From Syngnathus acus (lineage: Eukaryota; Chordata; Actinopteri; Syngnathiformes; Syngnathidae), in the NCBI RefSeq assembly GCF_901709675.1, contig NC_051089.1:16049976-16113975 (forward strand): 64,000 bases of DNA. The letters run 5' to 3'. The position numbers and the translations under genes are program-made. Below the pieces are notes generated by a model, which made no database searches, was not told where the DNA came from, and worked only from the letters and a program-made list of their open reading frames with translations. Below are positions 10,166 through 63,972 of the stretch, in pieces; position 1 is the stretch's first letter, and every line of letters begins with the position of its first letter.

Positions 10166-12739
10166 TGGGATTAAAGGGTTGTCCTGTATAAATTGTTCCT
10201 TTGTGTGCTGGTGTAGCTTCTTAGCTAAGATTAATTTGACTATAAAGTGAAATGTGACTCCAATATATGAGCAGCTCTTATTGTGATTAATGCAAACTCC
10301 AAATTGACAAGTTGTTGAGTAAAAACCAATAATTGGATTATGCAGCTTTTCAATAGTCCGGATTACTCGGTCACTTCATGGTTGTTGTTCTTTTCCTGTC
10401 TCTTATAAGAGGTTTACTTGACCTTGAATCGAAATAACCTTTCAACCACTGTGGTACATTAGCTTTCTCCAGACATTACCTGCTGTTTTGTGGGTGTAGA
10501 CTTTTCAGTGTACCGAGCATAATCAGATTACGGAAGAATAAAACGGCTTCCGAGGAGGACTAAAAATCACATCGGTACTCTTGGGATTCTTTGTCCTTGG
10601 GCAATGTGTGTCTTGGTTTACAACTGGAAGGATGTCACTGTGGCCAGTAAAACAATGCCTTGATCACACCAACCCTTTTATTCTTCTTTATGACTGAGTC
10701 AAACAGTGGATTTTTAAGGGTCGTCTCACGCCAGGCGTTAGGCACGCAATGTCTGGTCACATTATAGAAGCACAGGTAAGACTTGTTTTCTGCATGGTCA
10801 TTCGATGAGGTGTGGAAGGTTACATGAAGCTCAGAGATTGAACATCTGTGTAATATCTGGATGGTGTTTTGCACTGTGAAGACAGGTGTTCATTCAAAAG
10901 TATCCCCATGTTTGAACTCTTATACACTACAACTTTGGTTATTCTCCCAACCAACTCACCAGATAGCTGTGGATTTTGACCAGATTGTTACTTATAAATA
11001 AGACACGGTTGAAGATTGGATTTGGGTTGGCTGACCAGCTTCAGGGTCGCCACTTGTGCCACTTTTGTGTGCCAAACATATCCTACAAGTGGTTTGTTGT
11101 GGCAACCCCTGACATGGAAATTGGCGAATTCATGGTTTTAGAAAATGAATGTTATTTTAAAAACAGCTGTACTGATAACCTGGTAACCCATTTCTTGGGT
11201 CAGGATGTGGGAAGGTTAAGGTCCCAAAAGCAGGGAAGCAAGGGGGGGATAAGGCAGGAGTGAAGGATGTACTAAAAAAAAAATATTTGTCTTCCAATAA
11301 TGAAACAAAATGCAAACAAGATATATCGAATCAAAGTAATAAAAGTTCAAAGACCAAGACACATAATTGAAAATAAAAATCAGAATGTGACAGGGACTCA
11401 GGAGAAGCAATAATCCGACAAAGACTGAAAGGACACAGGAAAAAAAATACAAGCCAACTGATGAGACAATGAGGAAGACACAAGTAGTTGAGGGAGCCGA
11501 CTGAGAACATGTGGACATTTAAACCCAATAAGAAAAGACACAAGGAAAACACAATCAAACTAAAACCAATCAAAACCTCCTCAACAAAAAAACATACTTT
11601 ACGAGAACTTGGTAGCTGTAACAGTTAAAGTTTAACGTTAAAGTTGAACTCATTAGTATGTGTAGCTATTACAAGTTAAAATCTTGATCCAATGTTATGG
11701 ATGAAATCCTCAACCCAATAACCAGCACTTGCTGTGTTTTTGACCAATTTGGGATACTTTTGACATAGCAGTTTTAGGAATGTAAAGGCCTAGTAAATCA
11801 AAGACACTACCATTATTCATTATTATTGGGGTTGACTTTCGGGAGTTGCTTTATTGATTACACCACAATTTGCTTTGTGTTACAGCATCGATATTGTTGA
11901 CAAACTGATACACCCAATATACAAAACTAAAATGGCGTAGTTGCAGTCCAGTCGTATGTCATTTTGTTGTTCAGTAGAAGCATTTTACACACTTAGCAAG
12001 CAGACAGACGCATTCAACAGGTAGAATGTCACAAAGATTAACCATTGTCCTATCTTCTATGAATAATCCCTATCCCATCAGTGTAATTCCTTTGCACTCC
12101 GTCATGGCACTCTTATAAATGGGTACATTGTGTTTCTATGTCAAATCAACTCTCTGCTCTCAGCTCCAATGAAACCGTTACAATTAACACAGTTCTAAAA
12201 GGACGATGGAGTAAAGTAGTAACTCTTATACCACAGAGTAAAAAAGTCGTTATACTCTGCTGACAGATGGCTGATGAAAAGATGTTTTTCTGGCCAAAGA
12301 TTGGATTTAAGCCAATAGTTATTGCCCAATTCTATTGAAACCACAGATTGAACAATGATTTGCTGCCTCTAATTTGCTTTTGTTTGTCGCTGGCACTAGC
12401 TCCTCTCCCACAAGGCAGAAGTAATTATCTGACAGTGAAAGAGGCCCCCAGGAATGCTGGACCATGACCGGGTGATTGGATCTTTCTGAGCAACATGTGT
12501 TAGTCACTGGGATAAAATAGCTTACAACCACTTATGATGGGATGACACAAGTATGCAAGTGAAGTATGCAGACAAAAAATCAAATTATAATAAATAAAAT
12601 ACTATATAGGATTTTTTATTTATTATTATTTATATATATGTATATATGTGTATATATGTGTATACATGTAAAAAACAAAACCAAAACAATGCATGAACGC
12701 ACAACAAATTACATCCCTGCAAATCAGTGTGACTTCTAC
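10166..12739. other. HYPK-SERINC4 intergenic sequence, no gene seen
   Basis: About 2.6 kb of AT-rich sequence with no conserved protein block, no recognisable RNA gene and only a short TA-rich dinucleotide stretch near 12630-12665. The open frames here are short and have no family resemblance that I can recognise. Confidence 0.6.
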
Positions 12740-12889
12740 TGTTGCCTTTGCGAGACTAGTTCAGATATACGTTATCACGAATTTATAAATCAGGTGTGTT
12801 TGGATCTCTGCAGTGGAGGCTCTGCCGAACCCCTGAGACCGACTCACCGGACCCCTAGGGTTCGATCCGACCCAGGTTAAGAACCACTG
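12740..12889 (-). mobile_element. hAT-like MITE fragment (one terminus)
   Basis: On the minus strand this begins CAGTGGTTCTTAACCTGGG, a common hAT-type terminal motif. It continues with repeated 'ggggttcgg'-like blocks and a 'gagcctccactgcagag' block. Only one end is present. A piece that looks like the opposite end of the same family is at 55790-55850. Confidence 0.6.
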
Positions 12890-13657
12890 GTATAGGCAGA
12901 ATGTGCTTCTACAGTGAATGTGGCATGGAGGTAAATTGTAGAAATGTAATGAGATTAAATGCCTCTGAAAACAATCAAGAAGAATAGTTCTTCTGGTTCT
13001 TTGAAAGTCCTCATTTTGCGAACCCAATGATACATTTATGACAAAGTTAAACATGAAGTGGATGTTCTTGAGGTGCTCGAGGAGGTGTCATTTCCTTGTC
13101 AGTACCCAGTTTGATGGAATTACGTATGTAGGAGTTTTCACCTCCTGTGTTTGCTAGTCTAATCTTCTTAACTAAGTGCAGCCTTTGTTCCGCAATTCCA
13201 AGAAAGTGAATGTTAGCACTAATTTTGTCCTCTTTTTTGACTCGCTTAATACCAAACTAAAAGCCATCGGATATTTAACAGCAATATCAGGCTTGAGTTT
13301 TTCAGTTGTTTTAGAAATCCTATTGTTGTCCTTTGAGACACTGAAATTGTAATTCTATGTCTACATTTACCATACATCGAACTTCCATGCCTAATTATGA
13401 AGTCAACAAGTCTCAAAGCCCATCAAGTGTGAAGTTAATCAAATACATAAATCATTCATTTGCCCATTTCAGAAAACATCTCTTTCAGCGAGCCTTACTG
13501 TTATCTAACAATGGGGATAATTTACATAGTAGTAACCAACCCATATCGCCCAGGACATGACAAGTGAGGTTATGTACGACATACATGTCACACAGTGCAA
13601 AGCATGTTAAACTGCTGTTAATGTCTTTGTGGTTACTCACACCCCCACACCTGTCTA

Positions 13658-13752
13658 TAATAATAATAATAATAATAATAATAATTGGTATTATTATTAT
13701 CATGATGATGATTATTATTGTTATTGTTATAATTATTAGTAGTATTAGTATC
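13658..13752 (+). repeat. (AAT)n/(ATT)n compound microsatellite
   Basis: Ten or so AAT units run directly into ATT, ATG and GTT units. The two halves are partly complementary and could fold back on each other. Confidence 0.9.
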
Positions 13753-14736
13753 ATACGATCATAATATACAGATTTTCTTTAAAAAAAAAATCCTGTGGGG
13801 AAAGCTTATATTGAATGTTTGCTAATGTTTTTTGAATGTTTTTTTTTGGGGATGAATACATCACACAGCTGTTTGACAGAGCAGTCTGCTTCTTTGAGCC
13901 TTCATTGAGCGCAGCACAGCATAGCAAAAGAGTCCTGTCTGCAATGGTGAAGGTTATCCTCAATGAAAGGAGGACTGAACAACGACAGGATTATCCAGAC
14001 GCTCTACCCTGCACAATAACCCAAATCTAATCTGACTCTCTTCTTGCACTCAGCCTTTTAAACAGCGAGCGGAAACACTCTTTCAATTTACATCTTATGT
14101 TCAGCACATTGAGCAACTTAACACGTAACTGAAATTATATCATACTTTTTTTTTATTACTGTCAGCATGCTTTATGCCAAACAAAACATACAATACTAAA
14201 ACTAAAGTGTGCATTAAATTAGATACAATAAAAAGTGCCTTTTTAAATTAACTCAGCAGTAAAAAAAAGAAAAGAAAAATGATAAGTGTGGTCGGCTTGT
14301 AGACAGCAGTACACAAATTTAGCGTCATAAAAGGCAGTGTGCTGCAAACAGTAACACAGTATGAAATTGACAATACAGTCAAAATTGTCAATAATGCTCA
14401 AGCGAAACTGTATTAAATTGTCAATGTAAAATCTAACTGTTGGTCAAAGCAAATTTTGATAAGAAAATTGAGGCTTTATGTGTTCCTAAACTATTTTGTT
14501 GGTGATTTAATAAATATGTCTTTACCCTTTTTTCCAAGCACATCAGGTTTTTAGGATATTTTCATTTTTCTTATTAGGTTTGCCAAATAAAAGATTTTGC
14601 CGCAATATGGATTTTAGCATGCATTGTAACTTAGTTAGTTTCTAGTTAAGTCAAGTCAAGTCAAGTGACTTAGTTTCTGCAAAAAATCCACCTCTTACTG
14701 AATCTAACCTTTAAATCATAAATTTTACTAAATATA

Positions 14737-14803
14737 GATTGGCTATCAACCAGATTAGGGTGTACCCCGCTACCGCCCTACCCTTGTGAGGATAAGCGGA
14801 TAA
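14737..14803 (+). mobile_element. SINE 3' fragment, strongly diverged
   Basis: 'attggctatcaaccagatta' followed by 'gggtgtaccccgctaccgcc' and 'gaggataagcgga' aligns with the 3' body of the SINE. About 30 bp of the middle is missing. Confidence 0.65.
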
Positions 14804-15734
14804 TAAAACCTACCAATGAGGGCAGGGTCAGAATCAATGTAAAAAAATGTATCCAGGAAAGTTGACTGGCATCTCTGATGAAAATTTGTTGACGAGTGTA
14901 ATCAACAAGTGTCCCAGATAGTCATTGGCCTATTTTGCAAACATTCTGCTTAATGCATGCATTCACTGTTCATTTTGTGATGACATGCTGTTCGCTTTAG
15001 CGTCGTGGGTCGTAATGCACCTGATAACGTGGGATTACGGGCGCATCCTCTTTCTCTGAGTGACATTCGTTCTTGTGGAGCAAACGCACAGAGTGGAAAG
15101 CTGCCCTTCAGTACCATTTTAAAATGAGGCTGTGTCATTTTATTTTGACAAAAGTATTTCCATTCACTCTTTCAGTTTGGTTGTCAAAGGGAGGGGAGGT
15201 GGACACTGGGGGAAGGGAAGCAAGGGACAGATGGGACTGACACATGGTCCCTGTCAGCCTCCTTTTCTCAGACCCCTCCCCTCGCAGATTCTGTTTAATC
15301 TGACTGGATAGAATCGAGTGAGAGGATGGGGGAGGGCACTGGGCATTTGCCACCATCTCTCTCTCTTTTCTGGCAACACCCAACAGAGCCGTAATGCCAA
15401 AGCACGCAGGATGTGGGGGGAAAAAGAGGACTTCTTCCCAAGTGGGGCTGTCCTGAGAGAGCTGCTGATGTGATCTGAAGTGGCACTCATGCTGAGGTTT
15501 TCACTTGCAGAGAATGTAGCCCAATTAGATTTATTGCTAATCCATCATAAGGAGAGCGCAGGCAAAACCTGCTGCAGGACAGAGCTGCATGTTCGTTCTT
15601 TCTTCCTTTTTTTTTTTATTATTATTTTTTTCTTATCAAGAGCTTCTGGCCTGTTTTAACTGCTGTCTACTTTAAGGATGTGACAGTGCGAACTTTGGAG
15701 ACACTCTGGGCAAAACAGGTTTTGGTGGAGATTC
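14804..15734 (+). promoter_or_regulatory. serinc4: Likely SERINC4 upstream/5' UTR region
   Basis: The stretch 15180-15480 is more GC-rich than its surroundings, with G- and C-runs (ggggaggtgg, cccctcccctcgc) that resemble GC-box-type promoter DNA. It lies 250-550 bp before the SERINC4 start. No TATA box is evident, and the assignment rests on composition and position only. Confidence 0.35.
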
Positions 15735-29873
<14,139 letters not shown>

Positions 29874-31007
29874 TAAACAGCACAGCGGACGCGAGGTCGC
29901 TCACATGAGTCCATTCCTCTTCAGGGATGCCCCGTCGAGGTATCACGGGATGGAGGTCACATGGTTCACAGGTCAAAGACTCACTTTGCTGTGAGATGGT
30001 TTAATCAGTGAACCAATATGACTTCATGTTAACGCCTGATGTCAGAAGCTTAATGAAGACTTGACTGTACAAATTGCCAAAGTGAACAGAAGTGGTGAAC
30101 TGTTACTCGATATGGTGATAGAAAATACAGTGAATAGATGATAGAATAGAATGCACACATTTTGTCACTTAAAGAGAAATTCCAGATCATTGTAGAAATG
30201 CAACACAAGACTTGGCCACTGTCACACTACCAGTCTTCTTTTGTGGTTTTTAAAAAGACAATAGCATCACATTTTTGCTTTGAGCTAGATATTGGTCCAA
30301 GCTGATGTTGGTGATAACATGTTATCATGCTTATATGATGCACAATATGTACACCTGTTTACTTTTATTTTTTTTAAGATAACTGGTCATCAAGTTTTCG
30401 ATAAAACGTTTTATACACTTGACACGATGGACAAAGTTTTTGTAGACAGGCGTTCATGTGCTTGACACAAAAACGGCTGTATCTTCAATTTTTGTTGTTG
30501 GCAAGTCCAGTTTACAGTGTTTAGGAATTTGGTAGACAGTGTTGGGGGTGCTGATGGACCGAGGGAGTTTTCTATTACACATCCCCGGTGTATCTGACAA
30601 TGTGGTGACAGGAACTAGACCAGAACTTAGACCAGGTCCAAGTTGTGATTTTGGTGGATTTTATCCAGGTGCAGACAGATTCTGATTTCCGTGGACATGT
30701 GTCCATTGGATTTCATTCCTACTGTAAATATGACTATAGCGTGGGACAATCTATACCAGTCATTGTAGAAAACGATCATCTTAAAAATATTTTTGCAAGC
30801 ACCCTCCTGATTGCATCACAACCATGGGTGGAGGTTGTCACATAGGCTACACAATCGGGGGTCGAAGGCCATCTCGAAGTGCCCGCTCCGCAGCAGCCAA
30901 CTTTACGTCATCTCTGAGTGATCTTTTTTTGCATTTTCTTTTACATGCATTCTAAAATATACTTCAAGATCGATCTCCTGCATATTAGGCATATTCCATT
31001 CATGCCC
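29874..31007 (+). other. SERINC4 3' flank
   Basis: The 3' UTR should begin here. I found no canonical AATAAA within about 1 kb of the stop, so a variant signal or a distant site is likely. No gene is seen. Confidence 0.5.
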
Positions 31008-31116
31008 TGCGAGTGGCTGGTAACCAGTTCAGGGTGTCCCCCGCCTACTGCCCGATGATAGGCTCCAGCACGCCCGCGACCCCCATGGGGACAAGCGGTA
31101 TAGAAAATGGACGGAT
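31008..31116 (+). mobile_element. SINE 3' half
   Basis: A 5'-truncated copy starting 'gcgagtggctggtaaccagt', with a short internal deletion after 'cccgatga', ending 'agaaaatggacggatg'. Confidence 0.85.
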
Positions 31117-31475
31117 GAATATTCCATTCATGATTGTTCAATTTTTTTTTTTTTAAACATAGTATATGATCATTTTGACTAAATACTTTGAGAAAGAAAG
31201 TTAGATAATACACATTTATTAATCATATGTGTCTGTTCTGTGTGAAAAAGTCTTTCAATATATTTCACAACATGAAGCTGTAAAAATTGCCCTGTCTTTG
31301 CTACGTTGTAATGTTACGCTGCTTATATCAGATGTCCTTTAACATTATGGCCTATGGCTCCCCCGGCCGACAGGTGTGTGGTAGAATTGCTTGTTATTAT
31401 GAGCAAAAGTCATTTTTCAACAAAACGTGTCTGCTTTGGACAGAATCTTACAAAGCTGAGTCAATTGATATAGAT

Positions 31476-31803
31476 CAGGGGTGTCAAAGTCATTTTTTTC
31501 GCGGGCCGCATTGTAGTCATAGCTTCTTTCGGAGGGCCATTATGACTGTCAACCCAAATAAATGTATGAGCGCCTCATATTATATACAGTAAAAGCTACA
31601 AAACAAACTGACAAATAACTCGTTTTCAAATCAGACGAGTAAAAACTGGTCAAATGTTTAAAAAAAAGATATTATTAAAAGTGAAGACAATTTGCAATTC
31701 TAGTAATGACACACGAATTTGACGCACAATTTGTCTTCGCGGGCCACATACAATGATGAGGCGGGCCGTATCTGACCCCCGGGCCTTGACTTTGACATCT
31801 GTG
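31476..31803 (+). mobile_element. hAT-like MITE, copy 2, with intact 8-bp duplication
   Basis: This 328-bp element begins CAGGGGTGTCAAAGTC and ends CTTTGACATCTGTG. It is flanked by the identical 8-mer 'atatagat' at 31468-31475 and 31804-31811. An 8-bp target duplication is the hallmark of hAT transposition. It has no coding capacity, so it depends on a transposase encoded elsewhere. Confidence 0.92.
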
Positions 31804-31889
31804 ATATAGATGCTCAAATCTTGTTTTTTGATGTCCTGTAAAACTGTTTAATTGTCACAAAACAAACTACTACTTTGAAATAATAAGAT

Positions 31890-31967
31890 TGAACATGGGT
31901 GTTGATAGACTCCAACACACCCGTGATCCTCATGAAGATAAGCTGTATGGACAATGGATGGATGCGT
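31890..31967 (+). mobile_element. SINE 3' end, diverged
   Basis: 'gatagactccaacacacccg' through 'aagataagctgtatggacaa' and the tail 'tggatggatg' match the last part of the SINE with many substitutions. Confidence 0.7.
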
Positions 31968-33691
31968 TATAACAAATTAGTACAAAAAAAACTGTAAGCA
32001 TTATTTTCATTCACTTCAAAACAAGCTAAAAACATTATTGTCTGGCCAAAAGCCAAAGATCAATTTGTTTTGTAAATAGGATAAAGGACAAATAGGATTC
32101 TAATCCTCTAGACATCATTTGAAGTGTTACTGAACAATAAGGCAGCTAAAAAGGAACACAATGAATAAATATGCAATGAAGAAGACTCTGTTTTAAGTGT
32201 CAGTAAGATATTTCTTGTGTCCGCTAAATCTCTGGTGATCAGTTCACCCATCTCCGACTCAGAACAGCTTAACTGAAATTAGAAAATGGACGGATGCTTT
32301 TCCTCTAATAGATTCAAATGTGTTTTTGTTTACATTATATTTGTGCATTTGGTACTATGATGATACAAATTGCAAGGCAGCAGTGGTTAATGAAAGTATG
32401 TCCAGAAAGGGTAGAAGCTTTCTGTCTCTTGCCTTCAGAAAGAGGTATTTTATGATTATTATTATCAAAACAATTTATTATTCCATTTGAGATTTATTTT
32501 TGCTCAATTCCTCTGTGTTTGGACATGATGCAGTAAGTAGCAGTGCGCTTCATTTTCCTAGTGATATCATATGAGAAAAAAAAAAAAATCCTGTGTTAAG
32601 TATTTCCTAGCCTGGAAGGCAATTCCTGTTGAGGTTGATTGGTGTTACTCATGTCACACTGCTACTGAAGGGAGCCCCAGCCTGACTGTGATGACCCACA
32701 ATTGATGAACAGCAGTGGCTCAGTCTAAGTATCTGTAGTTCAGTAGCAAGTATCCACCATTGTAGAGTTTACTCATTTAAAAAAATATATACGTTTTTTG
32801 CAAATCATGCTTGCCTTCTGTCTTCTTCATTTTTGTCGTTAATGAATAGCAGCCATTATTAGACATTTGCAAGTTGTTTTTCAATAAAAAAAAAAAAGGA
32901 ATTCTGAAGCATTAATGTTGAATCGATAAAAGTAATTTTTAAGATTCAACCCATGATCTGACATAGTTGTTATTGTCCCGATGTCTTTCGAGGCCCATTC
33001 TATCTACAGACATGTCAGTGGAGCTCAAATATTAATTATTTGAAAAAAGGTTTAATTCCAATTACTGTATGTATTATTTTGGCACACGGATGAGGTTTAT
33101 GAAGTAAAATGTCCTTTAGAATACAATGGGCACACAAAAACTGCAGTGAAACAGTGCTATCCAATAAAATACAACAAAGTCACACGAGTTTTCTGCAAAG
33201 CGTTTTGGTTGACGCTTATAAACAAACATAAATGTAAATAAGTATTGTAAAGCCATATTACAAAGCTTGAGCAATGGGTAAAAGAAAAAATCCACCTCAC
33301 AAAGCCCGTTCAACTTAGTGAGGAAGTTTCTTGTTATAAAATCACAGTTGCAATTTTGCAAAGCATAATTACATCTATTTGGTTTTGTGTTCAAATTGAT
33401 GTCATATAAATAGAAGAGTACACGGTCAAACACACTAATATAAACTTTGGTTTTGTGTAATTACAAGTCATAAATGTCACATGCAACACCAAATAAGGCA
33501 AAGTTTTAGGAAATGGAGAATTAGCTGCTCTGCACTTGACTTAAACAACGAATATAAAATGATTGATGCCCCAATATTAAGGGGGAAGTCAACTTCTTTC
33601 GAATATGTTCTCTGCAGCCCAACTCGTCAGTGTTCTGATTAATATTTTGTTTGTGGAATATAAATTAAATAGGCAAAATCCACTTGAGAAG

Positions 33692-34128
33692 CTCAGTCAA
33701 CGCTCCACGTTGAGAGGCGCCAGATGAGGTGGCTTGGGCAATAACATCTGACCTGCCATTATTTTATTTACTTATTTATTATTATTGTTATTTATTTCTT
33801 ACTCAACACTTTATTTATTGCTATACGCTTTATTCACTGCTCTCTTCTTTGTTTGTTACTCATGTGCAATGTTGTCTTTTGCAGTATTTCTGTATGTATT
33901 TCTGAATTTCCTGCGGGAGCAATCCCAAGGGATGAATAAAGTTGAGTCTAAGTCTAAGTCTGTCTCCAAGCTGGCCTGGGAACGCCTTGGGATGAGCTGG
34001 ACAAAGTGGCTGGGGAGAGGGAAGTTTGGGCTTCAGGATGAGAATGCTGCTGCCCCCACGAGCTGACCCCGGATGAGTGAGAGAAAGTGGATGGATGGAT
34101 GGATGGATGGATGGATGGATGGATGGAG
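33692..34128 (+). mobile_element. Rex3/RTE-like LINE 3' end with GGAT tail, split
   Basis: The frame before 33741 contains VERRQMRWLG. After 33960 it resumes VSKLAWERLGMSWTKW, followed by decayed sequence. The element finishes in (GGAT)n at 34088-34127. RTE-type LINEs of this kind end in short tandem repeats rather than poly(A). It is interrupted by another insertion at 33741-33960. Confidence 0.75.
33741..33960 (+). mobile_element. Inner LINE 3' tail inserted in the RTE-like LINE
   Basis: An AT-rich stretch ends 'atttctgaatttcctgcggg' and 'gatgaataaagttgagtcta', then repeated 'agtcta' units. This is a fish LINE tail of L2/Rex1 type. It breaks the reading frame of the host LINE, so it is the youngest layer. 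Confidence 0.65.
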
Positions 34129-34891
34129 TGTGGCTGAGGGAAGTTGCCGGCCGAGGTGCTCTGGCACGGACGTGACACTGAGACCTGGCAACTGTGATGT
34201 AATTGTCAGTCGACAGCAAGTGACAAAATGGCTGGCCTCATTGGTAGATAAAAACAGGTGAATTTTGCTGCTTATAAAACATAATATTTGTCAGAATGGT
34301 GTGTTTAGACTAGTGGGGGCATACACAACATGTTATTGTAAAGACAAGGTGGAGTTGACTTCCCCTTTAAGGGTGTTTACACTGTGTTTCAATTCTTCAA
34401 ACATTAAAATTAAAACTTGTTCTAGTTACGGATTAGTGTCTTAATGATATGTATTTCACTTTAAAATACAATACAAGAACATCAAATATATAACAATAAA
34501 GTGGGGTTTCCGCTTGATCTTGTCAAATGAAGTTGGTGACGTTAGTTTGTTATAGATCCTATAGGAATGCTTACAAAGGTGTCATTCAAAACCTATTGAG
34601 TCAGGATACCATGATTGTAAAGTGGATTTTCCTCAAAGTTGGCAACAACAATAATGTGAATAAAGTTAACAAAAAGAAAATCAGCAATTTCAATGCTCTT
34701 TGGTATGTGTTTACAGGTGGCTGCAGGTGTCCACCTAAAGTGCTCTATATAATAGTAAACCATGCAGGCTTTTAAATAAACTTTGGTTTTTTACTATAGA
34801 GAGTGGTGGGCATTCCTCTCCAGTGACAACGCTCTGGTATTCAGCAAGCCTTGATTTGATGAACGCAAAAGTTCAGCTGTTGTCAGTCAGT

Positions 34892-61231
<26,340 letters not shown>

Positions 61232-61719
61232 GATGGTGGACACTAGGAAAAAGTCACGCGCTCTTTGGTTGTCTTCTCATGGTGTCAAACAGCGCGGCTC
61301 AGGTGCATTTTGCATCCCAGCTGATAGCGTCCACAGTCGGATTTCAGAACATTCCATGGCAGCCTCCTCCTGTCTGTGCCGCTTTCATTCAAAATGCATT
61401 GAAAACTTTTAACTCCTCCTACCACTTTCAGGTGTCAAAATCACATTGAAAACACCTTGTTTAGAGAAAGCCTCAAAAAAATATTTGGATATTATGTAAT
61501 TTAAAAACAAACAAAACAAAGTTCGCACGCAAAAGTGTGCACTTTCGCTCCCAGGTAAATGCCTTTGTCTCTCTACACAAAGGTGCTGAGAATGTACTTA
61601 TCTTAGTGTCTTTTCTTCATTCATTAGTCCAAAATAAGTCCAACGCGCTCCACATAAAAAAAGCCTGCAAGAACAACTGACACTCCGACACCAGCAAGTT
61701 CGCACGGAGGAGACACTCC

Positions 61720-61720
<1 letters not shown>

Positions 61721-61778
<58 letters not shown>
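61721..61778 (+). repeat. (TC)29 = (GA)n on the ADAMTSL5 strand
   Basis: A 58-bp pure TC run. On the minus strand it is a GA tract about 490-550 bp upstream of the proposed ADAMTSL5 start. It could be in the promoter or 5' UTR, where GA tracts can bind GAGA-type factors or form H-DNA. Confidence 0.95.
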
Positions 61779-61780
<2 letters not shown>

Positions 61781-63972
61781 CCTGAGCTACATTCCGGACT
61801 CTCCCCTCCAATCATCTCTCAGCTCTCCTGTTGTACTTCTTACTCCTCGCTCCAATAAGATTTACTACTTAATATACAAGATGGGAATATGTCATTCTCT
61901 TTCAGGTTTTTGAGTTTTTTAAGTGGAAGATTAGAAAAAAATAACGGTAGAACTTGCATTTGCCTGAATATCTAGTTTGCATTTTTTTCTTTACCCATAA
62001 AGTGCTCAAAGGTTGAAATCGCTCTCTCTTGGTCCTCCTCAGATGAGCCTTCTATCGTTGCTCCTTCCATTCTCCATACATCTGGCCAGTTGGTTGGTGC
62101 TCTGGGCTCCTGCATCCCTCTTGAGTCTGTCCACGTATGTTAGTGTGGGACGTCCTCTTGACCGATGGCCATGTAGCACCAGTTTGCTGGCTGGCAGATA
62201 GATAATAATAATAGTAATATTATAATAATAGGTTAAATGAAATGATGAACATTAGTCTTGTTCTGTGATGTCATTTGACCAATCAATTTAAAAAGAATTT
62301 GGATTAAACACTCATTTTCACTAGTTAGGCGCATTTGTCAATTCTTTATCTCTCAAGTCAAAGTGACATCATGCCACAACTTTACTGTTTGCTTTTGTTC
62401 CCTTTGCCTTCAAAGGAGCTGTTGTTTTGCTCCAAAATCATCTGAGAGACACAAATTAGAATGAATGTTTGCTCATCATTGCCCAGGTAATCTGTTAGAC
62501 GAGTTCATAAAACATTTGTCGCGTTGCCGCTCCGCTCTCGACCTACTGGCCGGCTGACCTTTGAACGCATAGAACTGCCTCCACCTCTTTAAATTCTATC
62601 AAAGTGGGGACATCTTATCAGACCTATGCAACAGTTTGATGCTGTGGTCTTGACCTCTCATCTCCAGCCTTGCAGACATAACACGACGGTGTTGAAGGTG
62701 TGTGATTGAAAGCTGCCTGTTCTGTCTCATTGTTGCAGGTGAGGAGAAAACATGGGACTTTTCTTTAACTATCCTCAATTAAAGTTTTCAATTTTTCAGC
62801 CCCTGTCCCGAAAGACTTTTATCAGTAAATCTCTAAATGTCATTTTACACATTTAAAAAAAAAACATTGACCTTGTCTGACTGTGGCTTATAACGTTTCT
62901 ACAACTTTGCAAAAGAAATCATCATGGGTCTGTTTCACAGAGCAGGTTTAGTGTGTGAACCCTGAAATGCGGGAAACTTCCATTCCAAAAGGAGTTAACC
63001 CAAATGAGAGAAAAAAGGGTAACTCATGCCTGTTTCAGAAAGAGAGAGGTAACTTAAGATTCAGTTACCGCAGTTACAGACTTTATGAACCAAACCTGGT
63101 CGCGACGAGGTTTTTCCTCAATGAACCTCGTGTTTCTGCGCCCGCCCTTTTTCAGACACACATTCCTTGTCATTGCCTCATTCATTTACTCATCAGCTGA
63201 CTTATATAATATTCAATGGGTCAAAGTTCAAAGAGTATGAGAAATCCATTAAGCACAGTATGTGACATATCCGTTTGATAATGAGGGAATCAAAGATACG
63301 TCGGTAGATGGCCACAGCCACTTAAAATTTACCTTACGATGTAAAACAATCCATATGAGGTACCCTTGTGAAATTAAGCCGAGGTCTTACCGTCATGTTT
63401 GAACAATGTTTTCATATTTCATCTTCAGCTGTTGCCAAATGCGCTTCTCCCCCGCGGGATTACACCTCAATGAAATGAATTCCATTCAAGCAGTTTTATA
63501 GCAAATGGATTCTTTCAAGTAGCCCTTCACATTATTCAGTCGCCAAGAAGTAACTCACATTTTCTAAAAGGTCGGTGACCCCTGCTATCGATCGGTTCAC
63601 TCACTAACTGTATTCTGAGTGCCTCAATGGCAATTCATTTGTCAGTTTTTTATTTTTTTTTATTTTTACTTGTTTGATAATGTGGAGCTCTTGGAGTCAT
63701 AGCTCTCTTAGTGTCAAGCAAATTCTTCAAAGACAAGCAAAATGAGCAGGTACTACGGCAGGCTCAAGATACTCAGGTAAAAGCATAACAACCTGTGACT
63801 GCTTAAAAAATGACAGCAGCAAAAGTATCTCCTTGAAAACAGCACAATCTTTGCTTCCATTAAAACTCCTAGCTCAACATATTGTATATTATGCGTGTCA
63901 ACATACCTTTAGTTACACCCCAAATTCATACCCTCGATAAATGTAATGGGAATGCTGGAAATTACATAAAAT
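61779..63972. other. Right-hand flank, no gene seen
   Basis: About 2.2 kb of AT-rich sequence. This may contain the distal ADAMTSL5 promoter. I recognised no exon or intact repeat. An impure AAT/ATA run lies at 62201-62231. Confidence 0.5.

Larger units (their letters stand above)
33577..34370. mobile_element. Outer TIR DNA element carrying nested insertions
   Basis: The left end is 'ttaagggggaagtcaact'. The right end, read on the minus strand, is 'ttaaaggggaagtcaact', so the terminal inverted repeats differ at one base. Element sequence is visible at 33577-33691 and about 34150-34370 (e.g. 'gtgtttagactagtgggggc'). The middle is occupied by LINE DNA. It lies between SERINC4 and ADAMTSL5. Confidence 0.75.

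Noticed and set aside
9772-10250. Open frames of repeated LPSF or KEGR residues on both strands
   Set aside because: They arise from the CCTT microsatellite and the adjoining SINE, with no start context, splice pattern or family match.
62013-62201. Pro/Leu/Ser-rich frame of 62 codons
   Set aside because: There are no splice sites in frame, no conserved block and no neighbouring exon. It may be old repeat DNA.
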